From JAUJOE01 sp038252945 (GTDB taxonomy: Bacteria > Actinomycetota > Actinomycetes > Propionibacteriales > Nocardioidaceae): a stretch of 16,583 bases of DNA. Position numbers and translations under genes: made by a program. The notes below the pieces were generated by a model. It saw nothing but the letters and a program-made list of their open reading frames with translations. It was not told where the DNA came from and searched no databases. Position 1 is the first letter of the stretch. Each line of letters begins with the position of its first letter. This document shows, piece by piece, positions 1 to 7,455 of this stretch. The stretch spans positions 1 to 16,583 of the forward strand of contig JBBSHN010000054.1 of assembly GCA_038252945.1 (NCBI GenBank), in the 5' to 3' direction.

Positions 1-10
1 CGGCCCCCCC

Positions 11-36
11 CACCGTGTGACACATGATGTCAGGTG
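11..36 (-). terminator. Possible weak terminator hairpin after the peptide-binding protein gene
   Basis: Just past the stop codon of the peptide-binding lipoprotein gene lies an imperfect inverted repeat. CACC (11-14) can pair with GGTG (33-36) and TGACA (18-22) with TGTCA (28-32), leaving a 3-nt bulge and a 5-nt loop. On the minus strand it is followed by a G run rather than a T run, so it lacks the tail of a classical intrinsic terminator. It may only be a transcript-end stem, or chance. Transcription may continue to the left into further transporter genes. Confidence 0.25.
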
Positions 37-49
37 CTGCAGCGAGATG

Positions 50-1810
50 TCACTGCTTGACCCACATGTCCTTCCATGTCGGCATGGCGAAAATCGCGTC
101 ATTGCTCATGCCCATGATCGAGGAACCATGCGCCATCACATCGCCGTAGTAGCCGACGTTGACAAATGGGTAGTACTTGGCCTCGACGAGCTTGTCCAGC
201 GCGCCCCATGCAGCCGGCTGCTTGGGCAGCGGCAAGGTCTCGATCTGACTGATCTTCTTGTCCACGCTTGGCTCGCTGAAGAACATCAGGTTCGTCTGAC
301 CGCGGTGATCAGAACCGAGCATCGGCGGCAGCCAGGTCAGCCCCGACGGCCAGTCCGAGCACCATCCGTAGGACCGGATGTTGATCTTGTGGTAGTTCGG
401 GTCGGCACGCAGCGTGTAGTACTGGTTGGTGGTCGTGGCCACCGGAGTGGCCTTGAAGCCAGCCTTGGTGAAGCCCTTCACCAGCTGGTCCTTGACATCG
501 ACTGAGATCGGGTCGTCGGTGGAGTACAGGAACTTCAGCTCGAACTCACCTGGCTTGTAGCCAGCCTTCTTCAGCAGCTGAATGGACTTCTGCGGGTCAA
601 ACGTTCCCGGCTTGTTGCCGAGCACGTTGTAGTTCACCCGACCCGGGATACCGGGCGGCTCCATCGACCCACCTGGACTGCGGGTGACACCGATGATCTC
701 ACCGGCAGCGGTCCACGCGTCCTGATACGGGTAGGCGTAGCCGATCGCCCGGCGCACGGTGATGTTCTTGATCACCCGGTAGTCCGGCTGATACATCGCC
801 GTACAAGGCGTAGTGCCGATGGTCAGCTGGTCGTTCGCCGTTGCCTTCGCGGTCTGATAGTCAGCCGCCAGCAGATTGTCGAACGTCAGCGTCGACGAAC
901 CAGAACCGTTGTTGCTCAGAATCGTCTGGTCGATCTGCTTGCTGTTCTCGGTGAAGTGCATGTCGTACTTGTCCGGGTAAGCGGTGCGACCGGGGTCGGT
1001 GTTGGGGTCCCAGTACTGATTCCGGACCAACGTCAACGACTCACCAGGAGAGTAGCTGGCGAACTTGTACGGACCCGTGGCCAAGGGGTGCTGAGAGTAC
1101 TTGCTCGGGTCGCTGGCCTTGCCCGGAGGAATCGGGCCCATAGCCGCGAAGGCGCCCCAATACGGCATGTCCGGGAATGGTCGAGCCATCTTGATCGTGA
1201 TGTTCTGACCGTGAATGACGACACCGTCGTAGTTCGTGCCGCTCTTGTACGGGCCCTTGTAGGTGTCACCGTGCAAGAAGAAGTCATTGCTGTAAGTGGC
1301 GCCACCGGGGAACGTCGACCGGTCAAACGACCGCTCGATACCGTACTTGATGTCTTGCGGCGTCACCGCCTGACCGTTCTCATACTTGACGCCCTTGCGC
1401 ATGGTGAACGTCCACTGAGTGAAGTCCTTGTTCGGCGTACCGAGATCGGTCGCCAAATCAGGAATCAGAATCATTTCCCCGGACTTTTTGTCGTACGACC
1501 ACTGCGTCAACGACCGGGTCACCAAGCCGCTGAGAATCGAACCGGTGTTGACGTAGTACGCCTCAGTGGGGTCCATGGTGGTTAGGCCGGACGCGCTGAG
1601 CACGGTGACCGTGCCGCCCTTCTTGGCGCCGGGAATCGGCGGCGCCGGAGCCTGCCGGGTCGGGTCTAGGATGGAACCGGCGCCACCCCCTGCTTTGAAC
1701 GTGTCTGAGGAGCCGGTGGCACCACCACCACCTCCAGAGCTGCCACAAGCAGCCAGCGACACGAGGGCCGCCGCTGCAGTGGCGGCGATGAACGGCTTCT
1801 TCAACCGCAT
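50..1810 (-). CDS. ABC transporter peptide-binding lipoprotein (SBP family 5, DppA/OppA type)
   Basis: A 586-residue extracytoplasmic solute-binding protein that should capture di- or oligopeptides and deliver them to an ABC permease. The N-terminus is a lipoprotein signal: MRLKKPF, a hydrophobic alanine-rich stretch, then the lipobox LAAC with the lipidated cysteine at residue 22, and a glycine/serine linker. The mature part reads as SBP_bac_5: the entry segment GLTTMDPTEAYYVNTGSILS, a WTFTMRKGVKYENG strand and TPQDIKYGIERSF are typical of the family. The start was placed at 1810 because GGAG at 1816-1819 sits 5 nt upstream and the lipoprotein signal begins there. A start at 1867, overlapping the dppC stop as ATGA, would add 19 residues in front of the signal and is unlikely. 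It lies 53 bp after the permease gene, so the two are probably cotranscribed. The ligand cannot be told from the sequence; nickel- or opine-type relatives share the fold. Confidence 0.93.
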   Translation of the reverse strand: MRLKKPFIAATAAAALVSLAACGSSGGGGGATGSSDTFKAGGGAGSILDPTRQAPAPPIPGAKKGGTVTVLSASGLTTMDPTEAYYVNTGSILSGLVTRSLTQWSYDKKSGEMILIPDLATDLGTPNKDFTQWTFTMRKGVKYENGQAVTPQDIKYGIERSFDRSTFPGGATYSNDFFLHGDTYKGPYKSGTNYDGVVIHGQNITIKMARPFPDMPYWGAFAAMGPIPPGKASDPSKYSQHPLATGPYKFASYSPGESLTLVRNQYWDPNTDPGRTAYPDKYDMHFTENSKQIDQTILSNNGSGSSTLTFDNLLAADYQTAKATANDQLTIGTTPCTAMYQPDYRVIKNITVRRAIGYAYPYQDAWTAAGEIIGVTRSPGGSMEPPGIPGRVNYNVLGNKPGTFDPQKSIQLLKKAGYKPGEFELKFLYSTDDPISVDVKDQLVKGFTKAGFKATPVATTTNQYYTLRADPNYHKINIRSYGWCSDWPSGLTWLPPMLGSDHRGQTNLMFFSEPSVDKKISQIETLPLPKQPAAWGALDKLVEAKYYPFVNVGYYGDVMAHGSSIMGMSNDAIFAMPTWKDMWVKQ

Positions 1811-1811
1811 G

Positions 1812-1819
1812 CCTTCTCC
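1812..1819 (-). promoter_or_regulatory. Ribosome binding site deciding the start of the peptide-binding lipoprotein
   Basis: On the minus strand the bases GGAGAAGG lie immediately before the ATG at 1810; the GGAG core is 5 nt from it. This supports the internal ATG over the in-frame upstream ATG at 1867. Confidence 0.7.
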
Positions 1820-1863
1820 ACCTTCCATGTGTGAGTTACAGGTACGCCGAAGCCGAAAGCCGA

Positions 1864-2871
1864 TCATCGACGAGTCTTGGGGTCGAATGCGTCTCGGATA
1901 GAGTCACCGAGAAGGTTGAGCACCAACACCAACACGGTCACACCGATGACCGGGGGCCACAGGTACAGCGGGTAGGTGTTGTAGTAGTTGGCTGCCTGGT
2001 TGATCGTCTGACCCCATGACGGTGCACCGGTGATGCCGATGCCGAGGTAGGACAACCCGGCTTCGAGTGCCACAAAGCCCGGCAACGTCAAGGAGATGGA
2101 GATGACGATGGGGGCGATCAGGTTGGGCAGCAGCTCCTTGAACAGGATCTGTCGGGTCGGCACACCGATCACCTGTGCGGACTGAATGAACTCACGTTCG
2201 CGCAGCGAAAGCACCTGGCCGCGGATAAGGCGGGCCATGCCCATCCATCCGAAGATGGTGAGCACAGCGACAAGCGAACCGATCTGAGCCCACAACAGCG
2301 CGCCGGGCTTGTCGGAGAACTTCTGGTCGATCATCGGCGCGATGGCGAGCGCGCCGAGCAGGAACGGGAAGGCCAAGAAGAAGTCGGTGATGAACACGAG
2401 CACCCGGTCCAGCCCACCGCGCGAGTATCCGCCGAGCAGTCCGAGCCCGATGCCGATCACCATGGTGAGCACTGTCGCTATGAGTGAGATGCTCAGCGAG
2501 AGTCGGGCGCCGTACAGCCAGCGGGCGAACAGGTCGTTGCCGGTGTTGGGATCGACACCGAACGGATGCGACCAGATGAAGCCGTGCAGCGGCGGACCAA
2601 TCTTCGGGAGGCCGTTGAGGATGTAGTGCGACGCGCCGGCCTTGGCTTCCGGTGTGACACCCCACAGCTTGCTGATGAGCGGCGCGAAGAGCGCGATGAA
2701 GACGAAGAACAGCGTGACCGAGCCGCACACAACGGCGACTTTGTCTTCTCGCAACCGGTCGAGCGCGATCTTGACGGGTGACCGGCCAGCGATCTCCTGG
2801 CCGGCTTCGCCTGCGGGAGCCTCTTGGTCAGGCTCACCCGAGCTCAGCGTGTCGATATCCGCAAGAGTCAT
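1864..2871 (-). CDS. dppC: Dipeptide/oligopeptide ABC transporter permease, DppC type
   Basis: A 335-residue inner-membrane permease of the binding-protein-dependent family. After a charged cytoplasmic N-terminus (residues 1-45) comes a first membrane helix (about 47-68) in an OppC_N-like segment. A periplasmic loop holds HPFGVDPNTGNDLF, a signature of DppC/OppC. Five further helices form the BPD_transp_1 domain. The EAA loop that docks on the ATPase is at about 225-250 (REFIQSAQVIGVPTRQ followed by LLPN). The protein ends in GDSIRDAFDPKTRR, typical of the family. I chose the ATG at 2871 because AGAAGG lies 5 nt upstream; the in-frame GTG at 2877 overlaps that site. It is the first gene after aspS and is followed by the peptide-binding lipoprotein. 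Its usual partner dppB and the ATPases are not upstream, since aspS ends 103 bp away. The exact substrate is unknown. Confidence 0.93.
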   Translation of the reverse strand: MTLADIDTLSSGEPDQEAPAGEAGQEIAGRSPVKIALDRLREDKVAVVCGSVTLFFVFIALFAPLISKLWGVTPEAKAGASHYILNGLPKIGPPLHGFIWSHPFGVDPNTGNDLFARWLYGARLSLSISLIATVLTMVIGIGLGLLGGYSRGGLDRVLVFITDFFLAFPFLLGALAIAPMIDQKFSDKPGALLWAQIGSLVAVLTIFGWMGMARLIRGQVLSLREREFIQSAQVIGVPTRQILFKELLPNLIAPIVISISLTLPGFVALEAGLSYLGIGITGAPSWGQTINQAANYYNTYPLYLWPPVIGVTVLVLVLNLLGDSIRDAFDPKTRR

Positions 2872-2876
2872 AGTCA

Positions 2877-2882
2877 CCTTCT
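2877..2882 (-). promoter_or_regulatory. Ribosome binding site deciding the dppC start
   Basis: AGAAGG on the minus strand, 5 nt before the ATG at 2871. The in-frame GTG codon at 2877 shares its first base with this site and so cannot be the start if the site is used. Confidence 0.65.
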
Positions 2883-2974
2883 CTCACCACTGACACCTGT
2901 GACCGTTCAGGACTGTAAACCAGCGACGATTGCGTTTGAGGACCCTAGAGATAACGATCTGGGAACACCTCGCC

Positions 2975-4756
2975 CTAAGACGGGGCTACCGGCCCTGCGG
3001 CTTCAGCGTCGATTCCGGCCTCGCGGCGCTGCTCAGCGGTGATCGGAGCAGGCGCGCCGGTCAGCGGATCGCTGCCGGACGCAGTCTTCGGGAAGGCGAT
3101 GACGTCTCGGATCGACTCCGCTCCCGCCAAGAGAGCACAGAGTCGGTCGATACCCAAGGCAATGCCTCCGTGCGGCGGCGCGCCATACGCCAAAGCGTCG
3201 AGCAGGAACCCGAACTGGCCGCGCGCATCATCAGCGCTCATTCCGATGACCTCGAACACGTTTTCCTGCATCGCGCGGCGATGGATACGGATGGATCCAC
3301 CGCCGATCTCTGAACCGTTGACAACGATGTCGTACGCCTGCGCCAACGCCTCGCCGGGGCGGTCGGGGAACCGATCGGCCCAGTCGGTCCGCGGGGCGGT
3401 GAAGGGGTGATGCACCGCCGTCCACTGCTGTGTCCCGTCCGGGCCGTCGATGCGCTCGAACATCGGTGCGTCGACGACCCAGACGAAGCGCCATGCGGTC
3501 CGGTCAATCAGTGAGCACCGCTCCCCTATCTCCAGGCGAACTGCCGCCAGCAGGGCAAGAGCCTCACGTCGGTGCCCGGCGGCGAAGAAGACGCAGTCTC
3601 CCGGTGCGGCGCCGGCATGCGCGGCGAGATCCGCCCTTTCGGTTTCCGACAGGTTCTTAGCGACGGGGCCGCCGAGCTCACCGTCGGCGCCGACGAGCAC
3701 GTAGGCGAGCCCGCGAGCGCCGTGGGAGCGGGCAAAGTCCTGCCAGGCGTCGAGCTCCCGACGGGGCTGCGAGCCGCCACCCGGCATCACCACCGCTCCA
3801 ACATGGAAGTCGTCAGCACCGACGGGCGCCTGGAAGATGCGAAAAGACGTGTCGGCGAAGTAGCCGGTGAAGTCGACGAGCTCGCACCCGAAGCGTAGAT
3901 CCGGACGGTCTATGCCGAAGCGGCGCGTCGCCTCGTCGTACGTCAGCCGCGGTAGAGGCAACGAGATTTCGAAGCCGAGAAGTTCACGCCACAGCCGAAC
4001 GAGCAGCTCCTCGATGAGACCCTGAATGTCCTCTGGCTCGCAGAAGCTCATCTCCAGATCGAGCTGGCTGAACTCCGGCTGCCGGTCAGCGCGGAAGTCT
4101 TCGTCGCGGAAGCACCGGGCGATCTGGAAGTACCGCTCCACGCCCGCCACCATCAACAGCTGCTTGAAGAGCTGTGGCGACTGCGGCAGGGCATACCAGG
4201 AGCCGGGCTGCAGGCGCACCGGCACCAAGAAGTCACGGGCTCCCTCCGGCGTGGAACGGGTCAGGTACGGCGTCTCGATGTCGAGGAAGCCGTACTGAGC
4301 CATGACGTCGCGGATCAGCCGGGTGACGTTTGCGCGAAGGCGCAGATTCGCCGCCATGTCGCTGCGCCGCAGATCCAGATATCGGTACCGGAGCCGAGTC
4401 TCCTCGTTGACCCCGCTGGCGACGTGCTCGTCGATCGGGAACGGCAGCGGCGCGGACTCGCTCAGGACTTCCACAGTCGCGGCAATCACTTCGATCTCGC
4501 CGGTCGGAAGATCTAGGTTCGCGTTGCCAGCTGGCCGGTCAACCACCTCACCCGTAACACAGAGGCAGAACTCCGCCCGAAGCGGTCGGGCCACCGCTTC
4601 ATTGCGGATGACGACCTGAACGAGCCCGCTGCTGTCACGCAGATCGAGGAACGCGACGCCACCGTGGTCGCGGCGTCGGGCAACCCACCCTGCGAGCGTC
4701 ACCTGCTCACCGATGCAACCCCTGTGCAGACTTCCTGCTTCACGGGTCCGTATCAC
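2975..4756 (-). CDS. aspS: Aspartyl-tRNA synthetase (probably non-discriminating Asp/Asn type)
   Basis: A 593-residue class II synthetase that charges tRNA with aspartate. The N-terminal OB-fold anticodon-binding domain (about 1-110) contains GWVARRRDHGGVAFLDLRD. The catalytic domain has YRYLDLRR, the flipping-loop region TRSTPEGARDFLVP, PQSPQLFKQLLM, motif 2 FRDEDFRADRQPEFSQLDLE, a bacterial GAD insertion, and motif 3 GGIALGIDRLCALLAG, followed by IRDVIAFPKT. The start at the GTG at 4756 overlaps the hisS stop as GTGA and gives the family N-terminus MIRTREAGSL; a reading 19 codons longer is possible but unsupported. Residues His31 and Gly77 align with positions where non-discriminating enzymes carry His and Gly, while E. 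coli has Leu and Lys (family knowledge from memory). The enzyme may therefore also make Asp-tRNA(Asn) for the GatCAB amidotransferase. It is the last gene of the hydrolase-hisS-aspS operon. Confidence 0.96.
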   Translation of the reverse strand: MIRTREAGSLHRGCIGEQVTLAGWVARRRDHGGVAFLDLRDSSGLVQVVIRNEAVARPLRAEFCLCVTGEVVDRPAGNANLDLPTGEIEVIAATVEVLSESAPLPFPIDEHVASGVNEETRLRYRYLDLRRSDMAANLRLRANVTRLIRDVMAQYGFLDIETPYLTRSTPEGARDFLVPVRLQPGSWYALPQSPQLFKQLLMVAGVERYFQIARCFRDEDFRADRQPEFSQLDLEMSFCEPEDIQGLIEELLVRLWRELLGFEISLPLPRLTYDEATRRFGIDRPDLRFGCELVDFTGYFADTSFRIFQAPVGADDFHVGAVVMPGGGSQPRRELDAWQDFARSHGARGLAYVLVGADGELGGPVAKNLSETERADLAAHAGAAPGDCVFFAAGHRREALALLAAVRLEIGERCSLIDRTAWRFVWVVDAPMFERIDGPDGTQQWTAVHHPFTAPRTDWADRFPDRPGEALAQAYDIVVNGSEIGGGSIRIHRRAMQENVFEVIGMSADDARGQFGFLLDALAYGAPPHGGIALGIDRLCALLAGAESIRDVIAFPKTASGSDPLTGAPAPITAEQRREAGIDAEAAGPVAPS

Positions 4757-6099
4757 TCCGACGAATCCTTGGTGACGACTTGAGCGTGAAGGTCCTCCAC
4801 CGGGGGCGACCACGCCGTCGCGTCTGCGTCCACCTGCTCTCCGCTGCGGATGTCCTTCACCGAGTCAGCACTCGACTCGTCGCCGGGGAACCAGACAAAC
4901 GGGATGCCGCGGCGCTGCGCGTATCGGATCTGTTTGCCGTATCGCAATGCCGTCGCCGCCACCTCGGTTGGGATGCCGCGGTGACGCAGTGCATCCGCTA
5001 CCGCGTCGGAATCGGCACGCGATTCTTCCGTAGCTAGCGCGACGAGAACCACCGACGGGACCGAGCGCGTCGACGTCAGCAGCCCGCGGCCGAAGAGCGG
5101 AACCAGCGCCCGTGACACACCGAAGCAGAGTCCCACCCCCGGATACGTCGTGGCGCCGTCAACAGCGAGGGCGTCGTACCGACCTCCGGAACACACGGAA
5201 CCGAGAGACTCGAACCCTTCCATTACCGCTTCGAAGACCGTTCCGGTGTAGTAGTCCAGGCCGCGGGCAATGCGCAGATCGGCCATCATCGTGAAGCGGT
5301 CCGTCGAGAGGCCGCGGCAGCTCTCGATGATCGCGGTCAGCTCCTCCAAGCCGGTTTCCAGTAAGTCGTCCTTGACGCCCAGATCACGTACTCGGTCAAC
5401 GAACGACGTGTCGGCCGTCCGGATTTGTGTCAGCGCGAGACACAGATCAGCTTGCTTCTCGCTGAGCCCGGTCGCCAGGAGTTGCTCGTAGATTGTGGCC
5501 CGCGGGAGCTTGTCGAGCCGGTCAACGATTCGGCGTACGGCGACGGGACTCGCGTCGCTACCGAGTCCGTGGTAGAAGCCTTCGACCAGCTTGCGGGAGT
5601 TGACCTGCATTCGCAGCCCGGGTAGCGGTAGCTCGGCCAGTGCAGCGGCCATGACCTTCGCGACCTCGACGTCGTGGTGGAACGGAAGCTCGTTCTTGCC
5701 GATGATGTCGATGTCTGCCTGCGTGAACTCACGGTAGCGCCCCTCTTGCGGACGCTCCCCACGCCAGGCTTTCTGGATCTGGTAGCGGCGGAACGGGAAC
5801 TCCAGGCGGCCGGCGTTGTCCAGCACGTACCTCGCAAGCGGCACGGTGAGGTCATAGTGCAAGCCGACGCCGGCATCGGCCGCATCCTCGCCGGCCTGCA
5901 GCCGACGCAGGAGGTAGACCTCCTTGTCGATGTCGCCTTTGCTGAGCAGTCGCTCCATGGGCTCGACAGCTCTGGTCTCGATGTTGGCGAACCCGTGGAG
6001 CTCAAAGGTCCGCACGAGTGAGTTGACAACTGACAACTCGGCGTTGCGCTGCGCTGGCAGTAGCTCGGGGAATCCGCTGAGTGAAGCCAGTCCGGTCAC
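4753..6099 (-). CDS. hisS: Histidyl-tRNA synthetase
   Basis: A 448-residue class II synthetase that attaches histidine to tRNA(His) in the cytoplasm; the length is normal. The sequence begins with the expected SGFPELLPAQR segment and motif 1 region. Residues 83-89 (DLTVPLA) and motif 2 (RRYQIQKAWRGERPQEGRYR, about 104-123, followed by EFTQADIDIIG) form the active site. The histidine-specific ARGLDYYTGTVFE carries the conserved Arg279, and motif 3 is GVGLCFGVSRAL. The C-terminal anticodon-binding domain starts near residue 349 (SVVLVALA) and includes the LRYGKQIRYAQRRGIPFVW segment. The GTG start at 6099 has GGAG 7 nt upstream and overlaps the stop of the upstream hydrolase gene as GTGA. Its own stop overlaps the aspS start in the same way, so the three genes are probably translationally coupled. 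Confidence 0.97.
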   Translation of the reverse strand: MTGLASLSGFPELLPAQRNAELSVVNSLVRTFELHGFANIETRAVEPMERLLSKGDIDKEVYLLRRLQAGEDAADAGVGLHYDLTVPLARYVLDNAGRLEFPFRRYQIQKAWRGERPQEGRYREFTQADIDIIGKNELPFHHDVEVAKVMAAALAELPLPGLRMQVNSRKLVEGFYHGLGSDASPVAVRRIVDRLDKLPRATIYEQLLATGLSEKQADLCLALTQIRTADTSFVDRVRDLGVKDDLLETGLEELTAIIESCRGLSTDRFTMMADLRIARGLDYYTGTVFEAVMEGFESLGSVCSGGRYDALAVDGATTYPGVGLCFGVSRALVPLFGRGLLTSTRSVPSVVLVALATEESRADSDAVADALRHRGIPTEVAATALRYGKQIRYAQRRGIPFVWFPGDESSADSVKDIRSGEQVDADATAWSPPVEDLHAQVVTKDSSE

Positions 6100-6869
6100 C
6101 GGGGCACTCCTTGACTGTCGGCGGACGTCATCGACCGGTTCGGCGACGGCGGCCGCGCCCCGGATGGGTCAACATCCGGTGGATCGAGCCTGTCGAGATT
6201 AAGACCAATCAGATAAGGATTGCTGACGCGCTCTTCGCCAATGGTGGTCTGCTCACCGTGACCAGGCAGGACAACGATGGAATCGTCGAGCGGCAGCACC
6301 TTGGTGGCCAGAGTCCGAAGCATCGTCGCAGGATCACCGCCTGGAAGGTCGGTGCGGCCGATGGATCCGGCGAAGAGCAAGTCTCCCGAGAACAGCACAC
6401 CGGCGGAGTCGGCTTCGTCGTACTCCGTGGTGAACGTGACCGAGCCGGGGGTGTGACCGGGGGCATGGTCGACGGTGAACGACAGGCCGGCGAGGTCGAG
6501 CCGATCGCCGTCTGCGACCTCTGCCACCTCGTCCGGCTCGGCGAAGGAACAGTTGTGACCGAGCAGCATCGCGGCCGTCTCTCGGCTCACGCCAGCCAGT
6601 GGATCGGTGAGAAGCTGGCGGTCAGCGGGGTGGATGTAGGCGACCGAATCGTAGGCGCCGGCAACCGGAGCGACGCAGAACATGTGGTCGATGTGCCCGT
6701 GCGTCACCAAGACCGCAGCCGGCCGGAGCCGGTGCTCGCGTACTACGTCGGCCACCCCGGACGCGGCGTCCATGCCGGGGTCGATGACGACGCACTCTTC
6801 GCCCGGACCAGGCGCCACCACGTAGCAGTTGGTCGCCCATGGACCCGCGGGAAAGGCGGCAATGAGCAT
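6096..6869 (-). CDS. Metallo-beta-lactamase-fold hydrolase (hydroxyacylglutathione hydrolase / glyoxalase II-like)
   Basis: A 257-residue cytoplasmic metallohydrolase. The zinc ligands are all visible: the THGHIDH motif (His57, His59, Asp61, His62), His139 in DHAPGHTPGS, Asp163 in FSGDLLF and His204 in VLPGHGEQTTIG. The N-terminus MLIAAFPAGPWATNCYVV is typical of the actinobacterial protein that precedes hisS (Rv2581c in Mycobacterium tuberculosis, from memory). That family is annotated as glyoxalase II, but the true thioester substrate is unknown, since many of these bacteria lack glutathione. I chose the ATG at 6869, where homologues begin and with GGAG 11 nt upstream; an in-frame start at 7049 would add 60 residues of arginine/serine-rich sequence. 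About 30 residues of proline-rich tail follow the last core element. The stop overlaps hisS, and this is the first gene of that operon. Confidence 0.93.
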   Translation of the reverse strand: MLIAAFPAGPWATNCYVVAPGPGEECVVIDPGMDAASGVADVVREHRLRPAAVLVTHGHIDHMFCVAPVAGAYDSVAYIHPADRQLLTDPLAGVSRETAAMLLGHNCSFAEPDEVAEVADGDRLDLAGLSFTVDHAPGHTPGSVTFTTEYDEADSAGVLFSGDLLFAGSIGRTDLPGGDPATMLRTLATKVLPLDDSIVVLPGHGEQTTIGEERVSNPYLIGLNLDRLDPPDVDPSGARPPSPNRSMTSADSQGVPR

Positions 6870-6907
6870 GCGGTGATGATCTCCTTGGCTTTGCTCGTGC
6901 GAGCTCC

Positions 6908-6922
6908 GGCGGCGAAGCCGCC
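6908..6922 (-). other. Perfect 6-bp inverted repeat in the hydrolase leader
   Basis: GGCGGC (6908-6913), GAA, GCCGCC (6917-6922) forms a perfect GC-only hairpin with a 3-nt loop. It lies about 40-55 nt before the hydrolase ATG and ends 20 bases short of its ribosome binding site. There is no T run, so it is not a classical terminator. It could be a 5' leader stem or chance. Confidence 0.4.
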
Positions 6923-7122
6923 AGCCTATCCAGAGCAGCGAGCTGGTTTGGGAGTGGAGTGAAGGCATCACCCGATCGCGAGAGCGACCACACCCGACGT
7001 GACCGCTAGCCCGCCGCACCACTGGCGTGCCCAGCGCGACCGCTGTCACGTCGCCGACGCTAAGCCGACTGCGACTCCTACACTGTGCAACCGGTCACCG
7101 GCGAGCGGCGAGAGGTGGCGGC

Positions 7123-7127
7123 GGAGG
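7123..7127 (+). promoter_or_regulatory. Ribosome binding site for the small membrane protein
   Basis: GGAGG lies 4 nt before the GTG at 7132. The codons that follow give the conserved beginning MVSNKQRQRQLA of actinobacterial PpiB anchors, so this site decides the start against upstream in-frame codons such as 7027. Confidence 0.6.
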
Positions 7128-7131
7128 TGCG

Positions 7132-7455
7132 GTGGTCTCGAATAAGCAACGGCAGCGGCAGCTGGCGCACGCCCGTTGGGAGCGCCAGCAGGTCCGACGA
7201 CAAGCCACAGCTGCCAAGCGGCGCCGGATGCTCATCGTGGGAGGAGTGGTTCTCGGGCTCGTGCTCACCGCCTTGCTGGTGTGGTTGGTAATGCACCTCG
7301 TGGCAGCCGAACGAGCGAGAACTCCGACAACGCCCGTGCCTGTTACCTCATCGCCGTCACGATCCGGCACTCCCACCTCCACCCCAAGCACTCCACCCTC
7401 CACACGAACGTCCCCTACTCGAACCGGTCCCACGTCTTCAGCGAGTACGAGATGA
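7132..7455 (+). CDS. Small membrane protein; membrane anchor of an actinobacterial PpiB lacking the cyclophilin domain
   Basis: A 107-residue protein. Residues 1-32 are very basic (MVSNKQRQRQLAHARWERQQ, then KRRR), residues 34-59 form one transmembrane helix, and residues 64-107 are a Ser/Thr/Pro-rich tail expected outside the membrane. The basic start, helix and linker match the N-terminus of actinobacterial cyclophilin-type peptidyl-prolyl isomerases (Rv2582 next to relA in M. tuberculosis, from memory), and the location is right. The catalytic domain of about 160-170 residues is absent: the frame stops at TGA 7453-7455, which overlaps the ATG of the DUF349 gene as ATGA. There is no room for a frameshifted remainder, because the following DNA codes for DUF349. 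It may be a relic of a deletion, or a working small membrane protein; the intact frame, good ribosome binding site and coupled stop favour expression. No isomerase activity is expected. Confidence 0.75.
   Translation: MVSNKQRQRQLAHARWERQQVRRQATAAKRRRMLIVGGVVLGLVLTALLVWLVMHLVAAERARTPTTPVPVTSSPSRSGTPTSTPSTPPSTRTSPTRTGPTSSASTR

Larger units (their letters stand above)
6870..7131. promoter_or_regulatory. Divergent intergenic region between the hydrolase-hisS-aspS operon and the PpiB-stub/DUF349 unit
   Basis: These 262 bp separate two divergent operons and must hold promoters for both, but I see no strong consensus pair on either strand. A TACACT hexamer (7079-7084, plus strand), 48 nt before the GTG of the small membrane protein, is a possible -10 without a good -35. 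On the minus strand a TAGGCT-like hexamer lies upstream of the hydrolase gene, also without a clear partner. No tRNA, T-box or riboswitch fold was recognised by eye. Confidence 0.5.

Noticed and set aside
2872..2974. Promoter or terminator between aspS and dppC
   Set aside because: I looked for a T-tailed hairpin and a -35/-10 pair. Only weak partial matches such as TTTACA and TTATCT with poor partners were found, not enough to call a site.
4757..4813. 19-codon upstream extension of aspS
   Set aside because: It overlaps the end of hisS; the GTG at 4756 gives the conserved IRT-EAGSL N-terminus and a GTGA overlap like the neighbouring junction.
6870..7049. 60-residue N-terminal extension of the hydrolase
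   Set aside because: It is arginine/serine-rich with no family similarity; homologues begin at MLIAAFPAG, which has its own ribosome binding site.
7176..7451. In-frame upstream extension of the DUF349 gene by 92 codons
   Set aside because: It overlaps the small membrane protein in another frame, looks like shadow sequence, and the family's N-terminus (GFGRVADDGTVYV) begins shortly after the ATG at 7452.
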